Source: CAZRGV01 sp964599655 | GTDB lineage: Bacteria > Planctomycetota > Planctomycetia > Isosphaerales > Isosphaeraceae | Direction: 5' to 3' | Assembly: GCA_964599655.1 (NCBI GenBank) | Contig: CAZRGV010000122.1 | Location: forward strand, 1-18,765 | Length of the DNA stretch: 18,765 nucleotides | In this document: piece by piece, positions 14,253 to 18,765 of the stretch | Numbering within the stretch: the stretch's first letter is position 1 | How the letters are laid out: each line of letters opens with the position of its first letter | The notes under the pieces: model-generated | What the model saw: only the letters and a program-made list of their open reading frames with translations | Told to the model about the DNA's origin: nothing | Database searches by the model: none | Position numbers and translations under genes: made by a program

Positions 14253-15494
14253 GTGCCTGAATCGCTCGTCTCGCAGCATGAGTTTCCCAACGGCCTGACG
14301 CTGATCGCCGAGACGATGCCGGGCGTGCAATCGGCGGCGTTCAGCTTTCTGCTGCCGGCGGGCGCGGCCTTCGAACCGGCCGACCGAGCCGGCACGGCCT
14401 CGATGCTCGCCGAATGGATCCTCCGAGGGGCCGGGCCTCGTGACAGCCGGGAACTCCTGACCGCGCTGGACAACCTGGGCGTCAATCACAGCGAAGGGGC
14501 CCAGACGGTCCACTCGAGCGTGGCGGCCGCCACCCTGGGCCGAAACCTGATCCCGGCGCTGGAAATCTTCGCCGACGTGATCCGCCGCCCACACCTCGAC
14601 GAGGACGAAATCGAGCCGATCCGCGCGCTGGCCCTGCAAAGCCTCCAGAGCCTGGAGGACGACCCCGGCACGAAGGTGTTCTACGAGCTTCGAAAGCGGC
14701 ACTTCCCCGACCCCTGGGGACGCCCCTCGCACGGCTCGCCCGAAGGGGTCCGATCGGTCACGGCCGAAAGCTTGCGGGCGTTCTTCGAGTCGTGCTACCG
14801 GCCCAACGGGGCGATCCTGGCCGTCGCCGGCGCCATCGACTGGCCCGCCCTTCGCGACGCCGTGGAACGGCTCTTCGGGGACTGGGCACCCCGCCCGGTT
14901 CCCCCGGTCACGTTGCACGCGGCGGGCCCTCGGCGCGACCACATCCTCAAGGAAACGCAGCAGATCCAGATCGCCCTGGCCTATCCGACGGCGACGGTCG
15001 CCAGCCCCGAGTATTACCTGGCCCGCGCGACGACGGCGATCCTCGGCGGCTATTCCTCGGCCCGGCTCTTCACGGAGGTTCGCGAGAAGCGTGGCCTCTG
15101 CTACTCGGTTTACGCGGGCTATGAAAGCCTCAAGGACCGCGCCGCCGTGCTGTGTTACGCGGGCACCTCGGCCGATCGCGCCCAGGAAACGCTGGACGTC
15201 ACCCTGGCCGAAATCCGCCACCTGGCGAAGCTGGGCATCGAGGCGGACGAACTGGAAACGATGCGCGCCAGCCTGAAGTCGTCGGTGATCATGCAGCAAG
15301 AGTCGAGCATGAGCCGATCGGCGGCGCTCGCGTCGGACTGGTACTACCTCGGCCGGGTCCGCTCGATCGCCGAGATCTCCGCCGCGCTCGACGCCCTCAC
15401 CACCGAAGCCGTCAACGACTTCGCCGCACGGCAGGCGTACAACGACCTGACGATCCTGACGCTGGGACCGAATGCGCTGGGCATGCCGGAGTGA
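14253..15494 (+). CDS. M16 family peptidase-like protein, non-catalytic subunit
   Basis: This 413-residue protein has the two-lobed M16B layout, but the zinc-binding HxxEH is replaced by MLAEW at 51-55 in the matching place (after a FLLPAGAAFE strand and GTAS). It therefore cannot bind catalytic zinc in the normal way. The C-terminal lobe keeps the substrate-binding segment YSSARLFTEVREKRGLCYSV (267-286), the R/Y region typical of the inactive partner in bacterial M16B heterodimers and of the alpha subunit of mitochondrial processing peptidase. The start is GTG 14253 with GAGGA 8 bases upstream. It sits first in the cluster, 6 bases before the four-TM gene, with the catalytic partner after that. 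No signal peptide is visible, so the pair is probably cytoplasmic. Confidence 0.88.
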   Translation: MPESLVSQHEFPNGLTLIAETMPGVQSAAFSFLLPAGAAFEPADRAGTASMLAEWILRGAGPRDSRELLTALDNLGVNHSEGAQTVHSSVAAATLGRNLIPALEIFADVIRRPHLDEDEIEPIRALALQSLQSLEDDPGTKVFYELRKRHFPDPWGRPSHGSPEGVRSVTAESLRAFFESCYRPNGAILAVAGAIDWPALRDAVERLFGDWAPRPVPPVTLHAAGPRRDHILKETQQIQIALAYPTATVASPEYYLARATTAILGGYSSARLFTEVREKRGLCYSVYAGYESLKDRAAVLCYAGTSADRAQETLDVTLAEIRHLAKLGIEADELETMRASLKSSVIMQQESSMSRSAALASDWYYLGRVRSIAEISAALDALTTEAVNDFAARQAYNDLTILTLGPNALGMPE

Positions 15495-15500
15495 GCGACG

Positions 15501-16274
15501 TTGGTCCGGTTCTTCGCCATCATCGCGGTTCAGTCGCTGGCGTTGCATGTGCTGTTCATCGAGATGGAGCGACGATGGCCGCCCCGGCCCTTCGTCTCGG
15601 CGTTGAGCGAGGAGGAACGTGCCCGTCGGGCGACGTCGATGAACCGGCTCGGTTCGACGATTGGCTCTCTCCTCTGGCCGATCGTGACCGTGGGCTGGTT
15701 CGTGCTGTTTCGCTGGATCGAGTGGTGCTGCGGTCCCAACCTGCCAGGCGCTCGCTTCGTGCTCCGGTCACAGATGGGCTACGCGTTCCTGTCGCCGATC
15801 TTCGCGGGGATCGCACTGACCGGGCCGGTGGCCGTCGGGATGGTCCGCCTGATCCGCTGGCGGAGCTACCACGTCGACATGGCCTGCGGCGACCATCGCT
15901 ACGGCTTCGACGCGAGACGGCTTTTTTACCTGTTCATTGTGTGGATCATCCCGCTCTGCGTCGACTGGGAATTCGCCTTCATCAATTCCTGGACCGTCGT
16001 GACCGACGACGCGATCGTCGCCCGAGACCTGATGCGGGTTTCGCCGGTCACGCATAAGCTCTCCGACGTGACGCACATCCATGGCGTCCGGGTGTTCTCG
16101 GAAATCCCGGGCGCGATGGCGCCCAAGCCGAGCTTCAAGGTGACGTTCCGAGACGGCCGCGTCTGGACCAACGCGATGTGCGCCCACTTCCCGCTCCCCG
16201 ACGACCGCGTCGTGATCGATTTCATCGCCAGGCGCTCGGGCCGGCCGATCGAGTGGGTGAACGAGATTCCTTAG
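15501..16274 (+). CDS. Four-TM membrane protein of unknown function within the M16 cluster
   Basis: This 257-residue protein is of unrecognised family. Hydrophobic segments lie at about 4-20, 53-73, 93-118 and 141-160, followed by a soluble C-terminal domain of ~95 residues (TVVTDDAIVARDLMRVSPV, then FKVTFRDGRVWTN) that reads like a small beta-rich or PH-like fold. The start is TTG 15501: GGAG at 15488-15491, overlapping the stop of the M16 gene, is 9 bases upstream and no ATG or GTG fits before the first TM. This tight spacing implies translational coupling with the upstream M16 subunit. Its place between the two M16 halves suggests a membrane partner, anchor or substrate of the peptidase, which is inference from position only. 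Confidence 0.75.
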   Translation: MVRFFAIIAVQSLALHVLFIEMERRWPPRPFVSALSEEERARRATSMNRLGSTIGSLLWPIVTVGWFVLFRWIEWCCGPNLPGARFVLRSQMGYAFLSPIFAGIALTGPVAVGMVRLIRWRSYHVDMACGDHRYGFDARRLFYLFIVWIIPLCVDWEFAFINSWTVVTDDAIVARDLMRVSPVTHKLSDVTHIHGVRVFSEIPGAMAPKPSFKVTFRDGRVWTNAMCAHFPLPDDRVVIDFIARRSGRPIEWVNEIP

Positions 16275-16279
16275 GCCGG

Positions 16280-16285
16280 TATAAT
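16280..16285 (+). promoter_or_regulatory. Consensus TATAAT -10 before the catalytic M16 gene
   Basis: An exact TATAAT lies in otherwise GC-rich sequence, 43 bases before the GTG start at 16328 and just after the stop of the four-TM gene. The -35 is weak (GTGAAC at 16257-16262, 17-base spacer). It would allow separate expression of the catalytic subunit. Confidence 0.45.
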
Positions 16286-16327
16286 GGCCCGTCCCGAACC
16301 CGACGCGTTTCCCCGGAGCCCTTCGCC

Positions 16328-17566
16328 GTGCGATTCCATCAGACGACCCTCGACAACGGCCTGCAGGTGATTGCCGAGTTGAACGATCGGGCCTACTCGG
16401 TCGCAACCGGGTTCTTCGTCAAGACGGGCAGCCGTGACGAGTCGCCGGAGCTGGCCGGGGTCTCCCACTTCCTCGAACACATGGTCTTCAAGGGAACCGC
16501 GACCCGCGACGCGCTGGCCGTGAACCGGGAACTCGACCGCGTCGGGGCCAAGCACAACGCCCAGACGTCGGAGGAAGACACGGTTTACCACGTGACCTGC
16601 TTGCCCGAGTATCTGCCGAAGGCGTTCGACGTCCTGGCGGATATCCTCCGTCCCAGCCTTCGCGAGGAGGATTTCCAGACCGAGAAGAAAGTGATCGTCG
16701 AGGAGATCCGGATGTACCTCGACCAGGCGATGTCGGTGGCGTACGAGGCGGCCAAGGCCGCGCACTTCGGAGCGCACCCGCTGGGGCATAGCATCCTGGG
16801 GACGGTCGAGTCGATCGAGGGGCTCAAGGTCGAGCAGATGCGAGACTACTTCGAGCGGCGATACAGCCCGGCGAACATCGTGCTGGCCGTCTCGGGCAAC
16901 ACCGACTGGAACCAGGTCGTCGAGCTGGCCCAGAGCCGCTGCGGCGCCTGGACCGGGGGCCAAGCCCCTCGTGAGGCCGTCACGCCCCGAGGCACCGGGA
17001 CGTTCCGGACCCTGCTTCGCGAGGAGGACCAGCAGGAGACCGTCATCGCCGTGGCCGACGCCCCGCCGCTCGAAAGCGCCGATCGCTACGCCGCCGCCCT
17101 GCTCGCGACGATCCTCGGCGACCACACGAGCTCGAGGCTCTACTGGACCCTGATCGACCCCGGCCACGCCGACGGCGCCGAGATCTCCTACCAGGATTAC
17201 AACCAGGCCGGCGCCTTCTACACGTTCCTGAGCTGCGAGCCCTCCGAAACCCAGGCCAATCTCGTCCGGATCGCCGAGGTTTACCGAGCGATGCTCCGCG
17301 AGGGCCCCACGCCGGACGAGCTCAACCAGGCCAAGAACAAGGTCCTTTCTCGGACCGTCCTGCGCAGCGAGCGACCCATGGGCCGGCTCATGTCGCTCGG
17401 CTTCCACTGGACCTACCGCCATGAGTACATGTCGGTCGAGAAAGAGCTCGAGGCGTACTCGGCCGTCACGCTCGATGACCTGCGACGCGTGCTCGACCGC
17501 TGGCCGCTCCTGCCGATGACGATCGTGTCGGTCGGCCCGGTCACGGACGTGCATTCGCCGCTTTGA
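16328..17566 (+). CDS. M16 family zinc metallopeptidase, catalytic subunit
   Basis: This 412-residue protein holds the inverted zinc motif HFLEH at 47-51 (His47, catalytic Glu50, His51) and the distal zinc ligand Glu126 in VEEIRMY, giving the canonical HxxEH-x74-E spacing. GTATRDALAVNRELDRVGAKHNA after it is typical of processing-protease-like M16B enzymes. The C-terminal lobe lacks the Arg of the usual R-E-x-R-G-L-x-Y segment: the aligned stretch is SSRLYWTLIDPGHADGAEIS (268-287) followed by Tyr288, so it probably relies on the partner encoded at 14253-15494 for substrate binding. The two proteins have nearly equal length. The start is GTG 16328 with GGAG 9 bases upstream; the longer open frame has no suitable signal. 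It degrades or processes short peptides, and its substrate is unknown. Confidence 0.92.
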   Translation: MRFHQTTLDNGLQVIAELNDRAYSVATGFFVKTGSRDESPELAGVSHFLEHMVFKGTATRDALAVNRELDRVGAKHNAQTSEEDTVYHVTCLPEYLPKAFDVLADILRPSLREEDFQTEKKVIVEEIRMYLDQAMSVAYEAAKAAHFGAHPLGHSILGTVESIEGLKVEQMRDYFERRYSPANIVLAVSGNTDWNQVVELAQSRCGAWTGGQAPREAVTPRGTGTFRTLLREEDQQETVIAVADAPPLESADRYAAALLATILGDHTSSRLYWTLIDPGHADGAEISYQDYNQAGAFYTFLSCEPSETQANLVRIAEVYRAMLREGPTPDELNQAKNKVLSRTVLRSERPMGRLMSLGFHWTYRHEYMSVEKELEAYSAVTLDDLRRVLDRWPLLPMTIVSVGPVTDVHSPL

Positions 17567-17638
17567 ACGGTCGCGTCCCACCGGGCCTCGGCCATCGGTC
17601 TCCTCGATCCCTCGGCTTGCGGGAGCTCGCCCGACACG

Positions 17639-18547
17639 ATGCGCATCGTCAGCCTCCTTCCCTCGCTCACCGAGCTGGTTTGCGAACTGGGCCAGGGCGC
17701 TCGCCTGGTGGGAGTGACGCATGAATGCGACTTCCCGCCCGGTGTCGAGACCTTGCCCCACCTGACTCGCAGCCGCATCCCGTCCTCGGCCTCCAGCGCC
17801 GAGATCGACGCGTTGGTCGCCGAACAGGGCGGGCACCTCTACGAGCTGGACGCCGAACGACTCGCCGAGCTTCGACCCGACCTGATTCTCACCCAGGCGC
17901 AATGCGACGTCTGCGCCGTCAATGAAACGACCGTCCGGCAGTTGGCCGCGGAATTACCGGGCTCGCCGCCGGTGGAGAGCGTCAACCCCACGAACCTGTC
18001 CGGCGTCCTCGCGATGTTCGCGCGGATCGGCGAACGGATCGGGGCCCAGGAGGCGGCCGACGCCCTGATCGCCCGGTTCCAGGCCACCATGCAGGAGATC
18101 GGCCGACGCCGTCAGGGCCGCCCGGTTCCTTCCGTCGTCCTGCTGGAATGGTTCGACCCGCCGTTCCTCGCCGGTCACTGGAATCCGGAGCTGATCGCGC
18201 TGGCCGGTGGTCGCGAGGTGCTGGGACAGGCCGGTCAACCGTCGAGACGTGTGGCCTGGGAAGCGGTCGCCGCCTCGAAGCCCGAGGTCGTGCTCCTCTC
18301 ACCTTGCGGGTTCTCTCTCGAACGAACGGAATCGGAACGGCCCCGCTTAACGGCCCTTCGCGCCTGGCGCGACCTGCCGGCGGTTCGAAACGGCCGGGTC
18401 GTTCTTGTGGACGGCTCGGCGTATTTTTCCCGGCCCGGGCCTCGGCTCGAAGCCAGCCTGCGGATCGCCGCCGCGGCAATCGATCCCGAAACCTGCGAGG
18501 AGATCGCGCCGAGCTGGGGCTGGAAACGTCTGCCCGTGCACGAGTGA
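17639..18547 (+). CDS. BtuF-like cobalamin/iron-siderophore binding-fold protein without signal peptide
   Basis: This 302-residue protein has the helical-backbone class of substrate-binding fold (PF01497). Seen: MRIVSLLPSLTELVCELG at the start, GVTHECDFP (25-33), RPDLILTQAQCDVCAV (about 79-94), LEWFDPPFLAGHWNPELIAL followed by AGG, and WRDLPAVRNGRVVLVDGSAY. These match the group usually called cobalamin-binding protein. Unlike BtuF it begins directly at the fold with no signal peptide or lipobox, so it would stay in the cytoplasm unless the start is elsewhere; no extended start is visible. No BtuC or BtuD genes are adjacent. ATG 17639 lacks a strong ribosome-binding site. The only other cobalamin-related hint in the window is the CbiG-like fragment. 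Confidence 0.85.
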   Translation: MRIVSLLPSLTELVCELGQGARLVGVTHECDFPPGVETLPHLTRSRIPSSASSAEIDALVAEQGGHLYELDAERLAELRPDLILTQAQCDVCAVNETTVRQLAAELPGSPPVESVNPTNLSGVLAMFARIGERIGAQEAADALIARFQATMQEIGRRRQGRPVPSVVLLEWFDPPFLAGHWNPELIALAGGREVLGQAGQPSRRVAWEAVAASKPEVVLLSPCGFSLERTESERPRLTALRAWRDLPAVRNGRVVLVDGSAYFSRPGPRLEASLRIAAAAIDPETCEEIAPSWGWKRLPVHE

Positions 18548-18557
18548 GCGAACGCGG

Positions 18558-18765
18558 CGGGTGGCCCTGGCGGCTTGCCCACTAGGGCTCCGAGTCCGTC
18601 GGTGGGTGGCACGGGTGGCTGGTCCACCAGGGCTCCGAGTCCGTCGGTGGGTGGCACTGGTGGCTTGTCCACCAGGGCTCCGGGTGGTCGAGCAAGACAC
18701 GGGTGGGTGCCACGGGTAGCTGGTCCACCAGGGCTCCGGTGGGTGCCACTGGTGGCTTGCCCACC
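18558..18765. repeat. Tandem array of short hairpin repeats, runs off the window
   Basis: About five units follow each other: a degenerate one (18558-18600), then units at 18601, 18646, about 18701 and about 18738 (cut by the window edge). The core is GGTGGGTGGCAC-K-GGTGGCT, then a short loop, then CCACCAGGGCTCCG, and the first three share CGAGTCCGTC or a variant as spacer. Spacing is 45, ~55 and ~38 bases, so it is irregular. Each core forms a hairpin; the best is CTGGTGG-CTTGT-CCACCAG (18657-18675). Similar CACTGGTGGC...CCACCAG elements are, from memory, common between planctomycete genes. Open frames across it are repetitive and not credible genes. It starts 10 bases after the BtuF-like stop and may also end that transcript. 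Confidence 0.8.

Noticed and set aside
16271..17902. 543-codon - strand open frame opposite the catalytic M16 gene
   Set aside because: Antisense shadow without recognisable domains.
18558..18765. CRISPR array
   Set aside because: The spacers are themselves repeated or missing, the units are imperfect and of uneven length, and no cas genes are present. It is a hairpin repeat array.

Overview
The window is GC-rich bacterial DNA that most likely comes from a planctomycete, probably of the Isosphaeraceae type. That placement is an inference from protein style, not from a marker gene. The clues are a C-terminal 'RFQFHLRT' membrane anchor of the planctomycete kind on a Nudix hydrolase, an NRAMP transporter fused to a universal-stress domain, secreted Tyr/Gly-rich proteins, many GTG/TTG starts, and short hairpin repeats of the CACTGGTGGC...CCACCAG type between genes. 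The assembly is draft quality: two runs of N (499-642 and 4703-4800) interrupt genes, and the reading frame changes across both.

Layout. 2-807: the 3' part of recN. 804-4105: two tandem paralogous polytopic membrane proteins that look like GT-C glycosyltransferases; the first is coupled to recN by an ATGA overlap. 4133-5006 (-): a Nudix hydrolase with a membrane tail. About 5091-5248 (+): the N-terminal remnant of an alpha/beta hydrolase, running head-on into the 3' end of a Cof-type HAD phosphatase (5136-6035, -) whose usual C-terminus is missing. 6274-7392: an orphan RbsB-like lipoprotein. 7468-8769 (-): a LarA-like (DUF2088) protein. 8913-9428: an isolated, eroded CbiG N-terminal domain. 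9416-9832 and 9996-10790 (both -): two secreted Tyr-rich low-complexity proteins.

10791-11340 is the one long non-coding stretch. It holds paired hairpin elements, a 16-bp perfect palindrome and an AT-rich repeat-bearing promoter region for the NRAMP-Usp fusion (11341-13371). A GNAT acetyltransferase follows with its own good promoter. Next is a three-gene M16 peptidase cluster: a subunit without the zinc motif (14253-15494), a four-TM protein started from TTG (15501-16274) and a catalytic subunit with HxxEH-x74-E (16328-17566). A BtuF-like cobalamin-binding protein without a signal peptide comes next, and the window ends inside a tandem hairpin repeat array (18558-18765).

Most genes here are stand-alone housekeeping or accessory genes rather than one pathway. 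The clearest functional unit is the M16 pair with its membrane protein. The most unusual structural observation is the junction near 5240, where two convergent genes have both lost their 3' ends. I found no CRISPR array, rRNA, tRNA, insertion sequence or recognised defence system.
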